Source: Bacillus sp. DTU_2020_1000418_1_SI_GHA_SEK_038
GTDB taxonomy: Bacteria > Bacillota > Bacilli > Bacillales > Cytobacillaceae
NCBI RefSeq assembly: GCF_032341175.1
Contig: NZ_CP135435.1
Coordinates: 3,658,001-3,722,000 of the forward strand
Reading direction: 5' to 3'
DNA: 64,000 bases
Position 1 is the first letter of the stretch. The number at the start of each line of letters is the position of its first letter. The notes beneath the pieces were generated by a model, which was not told where the DNA came from, searched no databases, and saw only the letters and a list, made by a program, of their open reading frames with translations. Positions 33,409 to 42,115 of the stretch are shown here, piece after piece. A program made the translations under genes and the position numbers.

Positions 33409-34344
33409 CTAGCTACCTCCTTTCGCGCTTTTCCACTTGAATAAATCAGTGATTTCACGAGTACCCATTAGTCCTTGAGGACGGTATAACATCACGATAA
33501 CTAAGACAAGACTGTACATAATCATTCGAGTTTCCGGATAATCCTGCAAGAATGTAGAAACTAATGTTAATAATATCGCTGAAATAACCGCCCCTGATAA
33601 GCTTCCTAGCCCGCCAAGTACAACAAATATTAAAATATCAAAGGATTTTAAGAATCCGAAGTTCGTTGGCTGAATAATATAGAAGTTATGAGAATACAAG
33701 CCGCCCGCAATGCCGGCAAAGAACGAGCCGAGCGCAAACGCGATAACCTTATAATAGGTCGTGTTGATCCCCATCGCATCCGCAGCAATTTCATTCTCAC
33801 GAACAGAAATACACGCACGTCCATGTCTTGAATTTGTAAAGTTCATAATGACCAAAATCGTTACAAACAGACAGATGAACGTATAGGTCCAAGTTGTTAA
33901 ATGGGAAACCTGCATACCAGCAGCTCCACCTACATAATCAATATTCAGGAATACAATCCTGATAATTTCTGCAAAACCTAAAGTTGCAATGGCCAAATAG
34001 TCACCTTTTAAACGAAGGCTCGGAATCCCAACGATAAGTCCCGCTACTGCTGCCATGATTCCGCCAGCAATTAAAGCAATTGGAAGTGGAAGATGAAGCT
34101 TCATCGTAAATATTGCTGAAATATAAGCACCAACAGCTAAAAATCCGGCATGTCCAATCGAAAACTGCCCTGTAACCCCGATCACTAAGTGCAGGCTGAC
34201 TGCCAAGATGATGTTAATGCCTATAAAGATGAGTGTATTTGAATAAAACGCGTTTAAGATTCCAGCACTAATCAGAAATTGCGCAACTCCGTAGACGATG
34301 ACCGATAAAATTAAAAATAGCCAAAATCCTTTTGCCTTTTTCAT
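33409..34344 (-). CDS. livM: Branched-chain amino acid ABC transporter permease LivM
   Basis: 311 residues from ATG 34342-34344; the GTG 12 nt earlier lies inside the AGGTG site. About nine membrane segments are present, with family blocks VTGQFSIGHAGFLAVGAYISA, GIPSLRLKGDYLAIATLGFAEIIR and the coupling loop GRACISVRENEIAADAMGIN. It forms the membrane channel with LivH. Confidence 0.93.
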   Translation of the reverse strand: MKKAKGFWLFLILSVIVYGVAQFLISAGILNAFYSNTLIFIGINIILAVSLHLVIGVTGQFSIGHAGFLAVGAYISAIFTMKLHLPLPIALIAGGIMAAVAGLIVGIPSLRLKGDYLAIATLGFAEIIRIVFLNIDYVGGAAGMQVSHLTTWTYTFICLFVTILVIMNFTNSRHGRACISVRENEIAADAMGINTTYYKVIAFALGSFFAGIAGGLYSHNFYIIQPTNFGFLKSFDILIFVVLGGLGSLSGAVISAILLTLVSTFLQDYPETRMIMYSLVLVIVMLYRPQGLMGTREITDLFKWKSAKGGS

Positions 34345-34356
34345 AGATTCTTTCAC

Positions 34357-35232
34357 CTACACTTTCTCTCTAGCATTCTTACCGAAGATGCCCGATGGTC
34401 TAAATAATAGGATTAAAATGAGAATAATAAATGCTGCTGCATCTCTCCATAAAGAGAAACCGAAAGCGCTAACAACAGTTTCAACGACTCCAAGCACAAG
34501 TCCTCCAACCATCGCTCCTGGTATAATCCCTATTCCCCCTAGAACGGCGGCAACGAATGCTTTTAATCCAGGAATAATTCCCATTAGCGGTTCAATTTTT
34601 GTATAATAGACACCAAAAATAACACCTGCAGCTCCTGCCATCGCTGAACCAATTGCAAATGTAGCAGATATCGTATTGTTTACATTAATCCCCATCAAAC
34701 GAGCTGCGTCCATATCGTGTGATACCGCACGCATCGCCTTACCAATTTTTGTTTTATGAACAATGAATTGCAAAATAATCATTAGAATAATTGAAACGGA
34801 GAGAATTAATAGAGATTGACTGCTGATTTGAGCACCAAATACATCAAAGGATTTATTTGTAAAAACATTTGGATAAGCTTCTGGCTGCGCACCTCGAATG
34901 TAAATTACTCCATATTCGATAAGAAGGGAAACCCCGATTGCCGTAATTAAAGCGGCTATTCGAGTTGCATTGCGGAGGCGCTTATAGGCAATTCTTTCAA
35001 TGAGAACCCCAAAAATTGCACAAACTGTCATCGCGAGTAATAATGCTGGGAAAAATCCTAATCCCCATCCAGCGATGGCATAAAACCCAATAAACGCACC
35101 GATCATAAAAACATCGCCATGTGCAAAGTTTATTAATTTAATAATTCCATAAACCATCGTATAGCCTAATGCAATTAATGCATAAATACTGCCGAGTGAA
35201 ATACCGTTTATTAATTGCTGTAACCATTCCAT
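34357..35232 (-). CDS. livH: Branched-chain amino acid ABC transporter permease LivH
   Basis: 291 residues with about eight membrane segments. The start MEWLQQLINGISLGSIYALIALGYTMVYGIIKLINFAHGD and the coupling loop KAMRAVSHDMDAARLMGINVN are typical LivH features. ATG start behind AAGGGAG. It is separated from the binding-protein gene by a 190-bp repeat and a hairpin, which could lower its expression relative to livJ. Confidence 0.93.
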   Translation of the reverse strand: MEWLQQLINGISLGSIYALIALGYTMVYGIIKLINFAHGDVFMIGAFIGFYAIAGWGLGFFPALLLAMTVCAIFGVLIERIAYKRLRNATRIAALITAIGVSLLIEYGVIYIRGAQPEAYPNVFTNKSFDVFGAQISSQSLLILSVSIILMIILQFIVHKTKIGKAMRAVSHDMDAARLMGINVNNTISATFAIGSAMAGAAGVIFGVYYTKIEPLMGIIPGLKAFVAAVLGGIGIIPGAMVGGLVLGVVETVVSAFGFSLWRDAAAFIILILILLFRPSGIFGKNAREKV

Positions 35233-35248
35233 GAATACTCACTCCCTT

Positions 35249-35438
35249 ATTAGAAAAGCGTATGCGCCTTGATCCTTGAAGGAACGCAGACTAAAAGCGC
35301 CACGTCCTGTGGCAACGTCTGCATGCCCCGGATCCTGCTGGCCTCAAGCACAAGACAAGCCATCGGGAAGGTTGTAGTTTAACCTTCTTCGCGGATTGGC
35401 TTAGACCCAAGAGCCCCTAGGCGCTGAAGCTAGACAAT
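35249..35438. repeat. Dispersed palindromic intergenic repeat, copy 2 (with insert)
   Basis: It begins ATTAGAAAAGCG, carries AAGGTTGTAGTTTAACCTT in the middle and ends GCGCTGAAGCTAGACAAT, matching copy 1 at 20168-20295. About 60 extra bases near the left side contain their own inverted repeat (AGACGTTGCC-type). The left-end motif TAGAAAAGCGTATGCGC occurs again at 35440-35456, as if a second copy began there. It lies between livJ and livH. Confidence 0.75.
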
Positions 35439-35527
35439 TTTAGAAAAGCGTATGCGCTAAGGCTGGACATTTAAAAAAAGCTTAAGCGCTATGACTGCTT
35501 TTCGACAAAATTTTTACCATTAGGAAT

Positions 35528-35562
35528 GGAAAATGGGAGGATAGGATAATCCCCCCATTTCC
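35528..35562 (-). terminator. Hairpin downstream of livJ (possible attenuator)
   Basis: GGAAATGGGGGGAT on the minus strand can pair with ATCCTCCCATTTTCC around a short loop; only a weak ATTTTCC tract follows. It may let the binding protein be made in excess over the membrane parts. Confidence 0.5.
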
Positions 35563-35573
35563 TGTGGTTAATC

Positions 35574-36773
35574 TTAAGGATTAACTTTTGTTTTGAATTT
35601 TTGCTTACCATCTACATATTCTAGAACGGATGCAGATTTAATTAAGTGGTGATTCTCATCAACTGTAATTGTTCCTGTGATTAAAGCTAAATCTTTAGTA
35701 GCAGCAAGAGCATCTTTAATTTTTTCTGAATCAGATGTAGTGCCAGCACGCTTCATTGCGTCTACAAGAAGGTAAACTGTGTCATAACCAAGTGCGTTGA
35801 AGGCATCTGGTGATTTGCCGCTATTTTTATCCCCGTAAGCTTTAACAAACTTTTGAATTGTTTCATCTGGATCTTCAGCAGAATAGTGGTTGATAATGAA
35901 AGTATTGTTTAATGCATCTGCACCAGCTAATTCAACTAGTTTAGGAGAATCCCAGCCGTCTGCTCCCATTAAAGGAACTGTAATTCCCATTTCTCTAGCT
36001 TGTTTAACGATAAGACCTACTTCTTCATAATATCCAGGAATGAAAATGAATTCTGGATTAGAAGCTTTAATACGAGTTAATGTTGAACGGAAGTCTGTAT
36101 CCTTAGCAACATATGATTCTTCTGAAACAATTGTACCGCCAGCTGCTTCAAAAGTTGATTTAAATGAAGCGGCAAGACCTTTTGCGTAATCACTAGCATT
36201 GTCAGCAAAGATTGCTGCATTTTTGACGTTAGCATCGTTTAGAGCAAAGTTCGCTGCAACTGTTCCTTGGAATGGGTCGATAAACGCAGTACGGAAAACG
36301 AACTCATTTACAGATCCATCTTCACGTACAGTTACAGTTGGGCTTGTACCAGATGGTGAGATAAGAACAGTCTTATTGTCGTTAGCAATTTGCGCTTGTG
36401 CTACTGTGTTACCACTTGTAGCAGCACCGATGATTGCTGTAACTTTATCTTGGCTTGTTAATTTAATGGCAGCATTTGTTGCTTCAGCTGCATCTGATTT
36501 ATTATCAACTTTGACAAGTTCAATTTTCTTTCCATCTACACCGCCAGCTGCGTTGATTTCTTCAACAGCAAGTTCCACTCCAGAAGCAATTCCTGATCCA
36601 TATGATGCTACTTGACCTGAAAGTTCTAAGTTAGCACCGATTTTAATTGTATCCCCCTCTTTAGAACTAGAACCGCCTGAACCTGCTTCCTTACTGCCAC
36701 TACATCCAGCAAGGATACCAGCCATTAATGTTGTAGCCATTAAGACTGATGTGATTTTTTTCTTGAAAACCAT
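35574..36773 (-). CDS. livJ: Branched-chain amino acid ABC transporter substrate-binding lipoprotein LivJ
   Basis: 399 residues. A lipoprotein signal (LMATTLMAGILAGCSGS, lipobox cysteine near residue 23) and a Ser/Gly-rich linker are followed by a periplasmic-binding type I domain (IKIGANLELSGQVASYGSGIASGVELAVEEIN, SPSGTSPTVT, GADGWDSPKLVEL). It captures an amino acid outside the cell for LivHMGF. The ATG start lies behind an AAGGGGG site. It is first in the operon. The true ligand (Leu/Ile/Val or other) is not readable. Confidence 0.92.
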   Translation of the reverse strand: MVFKKKITSVLMATTLMAGILAGCSGSKEAGSGGSSSKEGDTIKIGANLELSGQVASYGSGIASGVELAVEEINAAGGVDGKKIELVKVDNKSDAAEATNAAIKLTSQDKVTAIIGAATSGNTVAQAQIANDNKTVLISPSGTSPTVTVREDGSVNEFVFRTAFIDPFQGTVAANFALNDANVKNAAIFADNASDYAKGLAASFKSTFEAAGGTIVSEESYVAKDTDFRSTLTRIKASNPEFIFIPGYYEEVGLIVKQAREMGITVPLMGADGWDSPKLVELAGADALNNTFIINHYSAEDPDETIQKFVKAYGDKNSGKSPDAFNALGYDTVYLLVDAMKRAGTTSDSEKIKDALAATKDLALITGTITVDENHHLIKSASVLEYVDGKQKFKTKVNP

Positions 36774-37105
36774 TTAGTTTTCCCCCTTTTTTCTATTTCT
36801 GTTTGTTCAAATATTTTAAAACATAGAAAGGTATTTTTGAGCTAGATTAATTAGTATAGAATAATCTATCTGCAACCTTCTATTACTAGTCAGTCTATTT
36901 TCCTAATTTAAGCAAATAGATTAGGAATTAAAATATTTCTGACTATTTATTTAATATATTGATAGTATATTATTTTTCGATTAGTCTGTCAAAACAATAT
37001 TTTTGAAATAGTATTTTTTTAGGAATAATCTAGTACACTTCTTAATATAAGAGTATTTTCACGTTTAAAAAGGAACTTACATGAAAATTTTATTAGTGAA
37101 AAAAA
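36774..37105. promoter_or_regulatory. AT-rich gap with the liv operon promoter region
   Basis: No gene is visible. TATACT with a poor -35 lies near 36855-36865 on the minus strand inside an inverted repeat (TAGATTA at 36843 and TAATCTA ending at 36868). A stretch near 36935 matches the CodY motif AATTTTCWGAAAATT at about 11 of 15 positions. Neither is strong enough to name a regulator. Confidence 0.3.
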
Positions 37106-37129
37106 GACCTTCCCGTATTCGGAAAGGTC
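37106..37129 (-). terminator. Terminator of the NhaC-family gene
   Basis: The minus-strand stem GACCTTTCCG/CGGGAAGGTC with loop AATA is followed by TTTTTTTCAC. It lies 20 nt past the stop codon. Confidence 0.85.
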
Positions 37130-37148
37130 AAAATAAATATTATTCAAA

Positions 37149-38714
37149 TTACAACGCAAGGTTTTTCTGTTTTTTCCCAGCAACTATTATCACTATTAAT
37201 AGCATGAAAGCTACTGCCAATAGAGCAAGTAAAGAGCTGCCTGTAAAACCTAATATTAAATAGCCTACAGCTGAGATAGCTGCGCTAATTAGAGCATAAG
37301 GCAGCTGTGTCATGACGTGATCAATGTGATTGCAGCCAGCACCAGTTGAAGAGAGTATTGTTGTATCGGAAATAGGTGAACAATGGTCGCCAAAAACAGC
37401 TCCAGCTAAAACGGCTGCCATAGCTGGCAATAAAAGATTGATGTCTGTTGCTGCAGCAATATGGCCAGCAATCGGGAGCAATATACCAAAAGAGCCCCAT
37501 GATGTTCCAGTACTGAATGCCATAATGCCTGCTAATATAAATAAAATAAACGGCAATAAGGCAATATTCATGTTGGAGTTTTCAACGATGTTAGCCATAT
37601 ATAGTCCTGTTTCCAATCGTCCGATTAAATCTGATATGGTCCAGGCAAACAATAGAATATAAACCGCCGGCAGCATCGATTTCATGCCAGATAGAAGTCC
37701 TTTGCCTAAAATGCCGCCATCTACCCCTTTTAAAACAAAGGCTTGGCGGAAAAACATCGCCATAGTTACAAATAAACCTAAAAGCCCGCCGATCATAAGG
37801 GACTTCGAAACATCTGTGTTTTCAAAAATCTTGATAATAGTTGCTGTCCCTTCTGTAGCTTCATACCCCGTCCAAAACATCATTCCAACAGTGCCCAATA
37901 TTAACGTTATAATTGGCCATAGTAAATCACCGACAGTTCCCTTTGTGCTTGTTGGGAGATCATCTTTTAATTCTCCAGCAAGCGGTTTATCCGGGTCATA
38001 GACTAAACCCTCTTTCACGGCGCGAATCTCATGAATTCTCATTGGACCAATTTCGAAATTTCTTAAGGCTACAATGAATACCATTGCTAACGTGGTCCAA
38101 ACATAGAGATTCATTGGAATCATTTGCAGAAAAGCCGAAAAGGCTGAGTACTCTGTTACATGATTCGCTGTTAAAATAGTTCCGATTAGCGTAATAATAT
38201 AAGCCCCCCAGCTCGAAACTGGTGAAACGACACAAACAGGGGCAGAGGTTGAGTCAATTAAATAGGCAAGCTTTGCCCGGGATACTTGTTGCCTATCTGT
38301 AATAGGCCGGGATATTTGCCCAACAGCCAGTGCGTTAAAATAATCATCAATAAAAATAATAATACCTAAAACTGCCCCGACAATTTGCGCACCTGCACGA
38401 GTTTTCACCCGTTTCATAGCCCATTCTCCAAATGCACGGCTTCCGCCAGTTATAGAAATAAAAGCTGTGATCATTCCCAAAATGAGCAGGAACATAATGA
38501 TATATACATTCCATGTATTTAGCTTTCCATCTGCAACGAAAATCCCCTTAACAGAATCATAAATAATTGCTAAGGTGTTTGTAATGCGAAACTCACCTAA
38601 TATAAAAGCTGCTGATACTATCCCCACTCCTAATGAAAGCAATACCCGTCTAGTCATAATAACCATAACGATAGCCAGCAGCGGGGGTATCAGTGAAAAA
38701 ACTGTGTTCTCCAC
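37149..38714 (-). CDS. NhaC-family transporter, probable lysine uptake (LysW-like)
   Basis: 521 residues with 11-12 membrane segments. The NhaC family block is FIDDYFNALAVGQISRPITDRQQVSRAKLAYLIDSTSAPVCVVSPVSSWGA, with a second FGDHCSPISDTTILSSTGAGCNHIDHV near the C-terminus. The family is usually annotated Na+/H+ antiporter, but members placed behind lysine riboswitches have been predicted to import lysine, and that is the case here. GTG start behind AAGGAGG. It is a single-gene unit with its own terminator. Confidence 0.85.
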   Translation of the reverse strand: MENTVFSLIPPLLAIVMVIMTRRVLLSLGVGIVSAAFILGEFRITNTLAIIYDSVKGIFVADGKLNTWNVYIIMFLLILGMITAFISITGGSRAFGEWAMKRVKTRAGAQIVGAVLGIIIFIDDYFNALAVGQISRPITDRQQVSRAKLAYLIDSTSAPVCVVSPVSSWGAYIITLIGTILTANHVTEYSAFSAFLQMIPMNLYVWTTLAMVFIVALRNFEIGPMRIHEIRAVKEGLVYDPDKPLAGELKDDLPTSTKGTVGDLLWPIITLILGTVGMMFWTGYEATEGTATIIKIFENTDVSKSLMIGGLLGLFVTMAMFFRQAFVLKGVDGGILGKGLLSGMKSMLPAVYILLFAWTISDLIGRLETGLYMANIVENSNMNIALLPFILFILAGIMAFSTGTSWGSFGILLPIAGHIAAATDINLLLPAMAAVLAGAVFGDHCSPISDTTILSSTGAGCNHIDHVMTQLPYALISAAISAVGYLILGFTGSSLLALLAVAFMLLIVIIVAGKKQKNLAL

Positions 38715-38778
38715 AATGTTTTTCCTCCTTATTTTTTGTGGGAGGGAATCATGAAAGGTGATAGAGCCAAATAAAAAA

Positions 38779-38810
38779 GAGTAACGATAGAGAAAAGTCT
38801 ACCATTACTC
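38779..38810 (-). terminator. Riboswitch-controlled terminator before the NhaC-family gene
   Basis: GAGTAATGGTAG and CTATCGTTACTC form a 12-bp stem with one or two weak pairs, followed by TTTTTTAT on the minus strand. It is the expression platform of the lysine riboswitch. Confidence 0.85.
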
Positions 38811-38844
38811 ATCATAAGCAATTAGTTTCTCCATCACGATCTGT

Positions 38845-39050
38845 AGCTCCCCAATATGAAGGCTGTTTCAGTTTACGAATACTTTTCCCTCATAATGACA
38901 GTGTTACTCTTGTTCAAAGTAACCCCAGCAAAATAATGGTTGACACCATTTATTTTACTTCGGCAAAATTCCCTTTTAACTGTAGTCATCGTTGTCATCC
39001 TCATACAGTCTACTCTTGAATTTGGCACCTCTACCTCACCGGACTTGATA
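38845..39050 (-). promoter_or_regulatory. Lysine riboswitch (L box)
   Basis: On the minus strand the conserved L-box parts appear in order: GGTAGAGGTGCC, TCAAGAGTA, AAGGGAATTTTGCCGAAGTAAAAT-like P3/P4 junction, ATTTTGCTGGGG, and the closing GGGGAGCTAC. The P4 arm GCCGAAGTAAAAT and ATTTTGCTGG pair as in lysC leaders. Lysine binding should let the terminator at 38779-38810 form and shut off the transporter. Exact ends are approximate. Confidence 0.92.
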
Positions 39051-39107
39051 AGGTTTATTTGAATGTCTCTACAAATATATCAAAATAGTAACTCTGTTTC
39101 AAGCTGA

Positions 39108-40196
39108 TCATTTAAAAGCAGTATCACAGCTAATAATAATGACGTTTAACTCCTGCTTTAAATCAATATCATAAGGAATTACTTTTTCTCCATGATGCTC
39201 CATGATTCGAATATGGGGCCGGTCTCCTAAGCCAGTATTTTGTCCTGAAACAATTCCTTTTCTTCCATCATTTAAAACAACCGACAAACCAACTGGATAA
39301 ATAGCAACCGCCAGTCGAAAAGCTTCTACCACTTTTTGATCAAATAATGATCCCGAACCAGCATAAAGAACTTCGAGTGCTTCACTTGGGAGCATCGCTT
39401 TTCTATAAACTCGATTAGAGGTGATTGCATCAAACACATCTGCTACAGCAATTATTTTTCCAAAATAATGAATGTCAGGTCCTAGCAAACCTCTAGGATA
39501 GCCTGTTCCATTCAGGCGTTCATGATGCTGATAGGCACAATGGGCTACTAAGAGGGGAATCGTATGCACTTTCCTCAAAATTTGGAATCCCTCATCTGCA
39601 TGCTGTTTGATTGCCTCATACTCAATATCCGTCAGCTTTTCGGGCTTAAGCAAAATATCTAATGATACTTTTAGTTTGCCTATATCATGAAAAATAGCGC
39701 CAAGCCCTAGTATCTCAAGTTCTTTCGTTGAAAGTCTTAACTCCATACCGATTGCCAATGAATAAAGTGTTACATTCAGAGAATGGGTAAAAATATAATT
39801 ATCGTATGTATATGCATCTGCTATTAAATTCAATAATTCCGATTTCTCTTTTATTTCAGTTAAAAGATACCGAATTATTTCAGAAAATCGCTTGGAAGCC
39901 TGTTCTACCACAAACGAATTGGTTATATCAAGATCATTTTGTATTTCCTGAAATGTAGAGCATATCGTTTGTATTGCTTCCCTGCGCATGGAATCCGAAA
40001 GTGTGCCCTCGTACTCTATATCCTCAGTTTCACTGTCTTTAATAAAAATATAAGTTATTCCCAAATCTTGAAGACGCTGTATCATTGAATCTTTTAAGAT
40101 AATTCCTTTATTTAGCAATATTTGACCTTTTTCATTGTATATCGCTTTTGCAAGAATTGTTCCGGCGTCAACTGATGCTGTCCCGACTAGTCTCAT
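39108..40196 (-). CDS. HD-GYP domain protein, cyclic-di-GMP phosphodiesterase
   Basis: 362 residues from ATG 40194-40196, behind AAAGGTG. After an N-terminal helper domain (residues 1-110, MRLVGTASVDAGTILAKAIYNEKGQILLNKG), the HD-GYP domain has HDIGKLKVSLDILLKPEKL, a conserved histidine in AIKQHADEG, HCAYQHHERLNGTGYPRGL and the VADVFDAITSNRVYR block, so all metal and signature residues are present. It should degrade cyclic-di-GMP. With the EAL protein at 20765 this is the second such enzyme in the window. Confidence 0.9.
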   Translation of the reverse strand: MRLVGTASVDAGTILAKAIYNEKGQILLNKGIILKDSMIQRLQDLGITYIFIKDSETEDIEYEGTLSDSMRREAIQTICSTFQEIQNDLDITNSFVVEQASKRFSEIIRYLLTEIKEKSELLNLIADAYTYDNYIFTHSLNVTLYSLAIGMELRLSTKELEILGLGAIFHDIGKLKVSLDILLKPEKLTDIEYEAIKQHADEGFQILRKVHTIPLLVAHCAYQHHERLNGTGYPRGLLGPDIHYFGKIIAVADVFDAITSNRVYRKAMLPSEALEVLYAGSGSLFDQKVVEAFRLAVAIYPVGLSVVLNDGRKGIVSGQNTGLGDRPHIRIMEHHGEKVIPYDIDLKQELNVIIISCDTAFK

Positions 40197-40599
40197 GTAA
40201 TACACCTTTTCGTTGCATAATTTACTATCATATTTTTGTTGGAAATTTATGTACTATTTTTTCTATGTTAAACTAAATTGTCGTTGGATTCATTGAACAA
40301 GCCTTGATGTACGGAGTAATCACCAGCGCAGAGAAATGAAGCCAATGACATTTACATTCTGGGTTGAGATTTTGCAAAATCATGAATTTATCTAGAATAT
40401 TATTCTTGTTTTTGCGACATTTTTCCTATTATTTCTACATTAACCTTTTATCGAGGGAAATTTCAACTGACATAAGTCCTAAAATTTCTTTTGTAATTAT
40501 TAATGAAGAAAATTGGACACTAATTTCGAAAATCGTGACTGTAGCTCTTATACAACAAAAACTAACATGATTAAATTTTACTCCCAACCCAGGCATGAA
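40197..40599. other. Gene-free gap before the IS110 element
   Basis: An AT-rich stretch with several short open frames, none behind a convincing ribosome binding site. It holds the HD-GYP promoter region near its left end. I see no conserved RNA, terminator or gene remnant that I can name. The left boundary of the IS element lies at or near its right end. Confidence 0.5.
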
Positions 40600-42060
40600 A
40601 ATGTTTAAACCCCGTCCATACTGATAGATGACATAAGCAGGTTCAGTGCGTGTCTTTTTTTGGTGACCTCGATCCTGTAACAAAAACTGCTTGAATGAGT
40701 TTGGAGTTCAACCCTTTGTGAGCACCTGCAATCGGGTGACTACGGACAGAAAAATACTTATTGTCAAACTCGTTCCCTGTTTATGATCTTGTTTAAGAAT
40801 AGGTGGTTATGATGGAAGTATTGTTGGAACGTTGTGCAGGTTTAGATGTTCATGCGGAAAGTATTGTTGTTTGTGTACTTAAAGGGAACGATGATAACGA
40901 GTTAACAACTGAGATTGAGACTTTCCCTACCTTTACAAAAGATTTATTTCGTCTCTTAAAATGGCTAGAAGAAAAACAAGTTACACACCTTGCGATGGAA
41001 AGTACAGGTGTTTATTGGAAGCCAGTGTTTAATATTCTGGAAGACTTTTTTGATATCACCTTAGCTAACGCCCAAAGGATTAAGAACGTCCCTGGTCGTA
41101 AGACCGATGTAAGTGATGCAGAATGGATAGCCAAGTTGTTAAGGGTAGGTTTGATAGAAAAAAGTTTTATTCCACCCTCAGACATACGTGAGCTTCGGGA
41201 TCTTACTCGACTTCGAAAAAAGTGGATAGGACATATCACTTCTGAAAAGAACCGTATTCAAAAAACTTTTGAGAGTTCGAATATTAAGCTAAGTTCCGTC
41301 ATCTCCGATGTCTTTGGAGTGTCTGGCCGAAAGTTGCTTGCACGTCTTCTAGAAAAAGGCTATATAGATGAGGAAGAAGTAGAATCCTCTATTCATGGAC
41401 GGATGCAACACAAAAAACAAAGTATTTCCGATTCCTTATTTGGAACGATTAACAATCATCAACTTTTTTTAATCAGACAGTCTTGGAAGCATATTGAATA
41501 CTTGGAGTCTCTGACCGATGAAATTGACCAAAAAATTGACCAGATACTTAAAAGCTACCAAGAGGAAGTAGCTATCCTAACGTCTATACCAGGTATAAGT
41601 AAAAATACCGCTTCGGTAATTATCGCAGAAATCGGGGTAGATATGCGCCAGTTTCCTTCATCTGAGCACCTTGCTTCTTGGGCAGGATTATCCCCAGGAA
41701 ATCACGAGAGTGCAGGAAAGAGAAAGAGTACACGTACAACTAAAGGGAATCCTCATATTAAATCTGCTTTATGTGAAGCTGCTTGGGCTGCATCGAGAAG
41801 TAGAAATAAATGGTTCGCACTAAAATATTGGTCTACTGCAGCAAGAAGAGGAAAGAAAAAAGCACTCGTAGCCACAGGCCATCGAATGCTTCGTACGATT
41901 TACTCTATGTTAATCAACAAAGAGCTATATAAAGAACCGCTACAAACTAGTTAGTATAGCCAAGTCCACAATAATATATACGAGATACCTCTCCACAAGG
42001 TAGCTCAGCTTTCTTATTGTCAAATTTAGGATGACCACTCAAGTAATGATCTATACCTAC
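40600..42060 (+). mobile_element. IS110-family insertion sequence (ends approximate)
   Basis: A single RuvC-like transposase gene is flanked by about 200 nt of non-coding DNA upstream and 100 nt downstream, with no terminal inverted repeats found, as expected for this family. CTTATTGTCAAA occurs on both sides (40757-40768 and 42013-42024). The upstream non-coding part is where IS110-group elements encode their bridge RNA; it holds a hairpin CACCT-GCAATC-GGGTG (40723-40738). The yunC terminator at 42092-42115 limits the right end. Confidence 0.75.
40812..41954 (+). CDS. IS110-family transposase (DEDD recombinase)
   Basis: 380 residues from ATG 40812, behind AGGTGG. The N-terminal RuvC-like domain has CAGLDVHAESIVVCV (first Asp), HLAMESTGVYWKP (Glu) and GRKTDVSDAEWIAKLL (Asp pair). 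A coiled-coil middle follows, and the C-terminal Transposase_20 domain has SIPGISKNTASVIIAEIG and GLSPGNHESAGKRKS with the catalytic-type serine. The frame is intact, so the element may be active. It lies between the HD-GYP gene and yunC. Confidence 0.93.
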   Translation: MEVLLERCAGLDVHAESIVVCVLKGNDDNELTTEIETFPTFTKDLFRLLKWLEEKQVTHLAMESTGVYWKPVFNILEDFFDITLANAQRIKNVPGRKTDVSDAEWIAKLLRVGLIEKSFIPPSDIRELRDLTRLRKKWIGHITSEKNRIQKTFESSNIKLSSVISDVFGVSGRKLLARLLEKGYIDEEEVESSIHGRMQHKKQSISDSLFGTINNHQLFLIRQSWKHIEYLESLTDEIDQKIDQILKSYQEEVAILTSIPGISKNTASVIIAEIGVDMRQFPSSEHLASWAGLSPGNHESAGKRKSTRTTKGNPHIKSALCEAAWAASRSRNKWFALKYWSTAARRGKKKALVATGHRMLRTIYSMLINKELYKEPLQTS

Positions 42061-42091
42061 TAACAGATAAAAGATTATTTTCACAGAAAAA

Positions 42092-42115
42092 AGGCAGCCT
42101 AATACCGGCATGCCT
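42092..42115 (-). terminator. Terminator of yunC
   Basis: The minus strand AGGCATGCCGG and the GGCTGCCT arm form a short stem, followed by TTTTTT. It overlaps the stop codon of yunC. Confidence 0.65.

Noticed and set aside
36199..36615. 138-residue plus-strand open frame
   Set aside because: Mirror frame of livJ, whose lipoprotein signal and binding domain are clear.
36930..36950. CodY-like motif upstream of liv
   Set aside because: Only about 11 of 15 positions fit, which is common by chance in AT-rich DNA.
38029..38235. 68-residue minus-strand open frame inside the NhaC-family gene
   Set aside because: Alternative frame of a clear membrane transporter; no start signal.
40364..40570. 68-residue plus-strand open frame before the IS element
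   Set aside because: No Shine-Dalgarno sequence, starts in an AT-rich tract and has no family features.
40435..40683. 82-residue minus-strand open frame in the IS left part
   Set aside because: It overlaps the non-coding part of the IS110 element and lacks a start signal.
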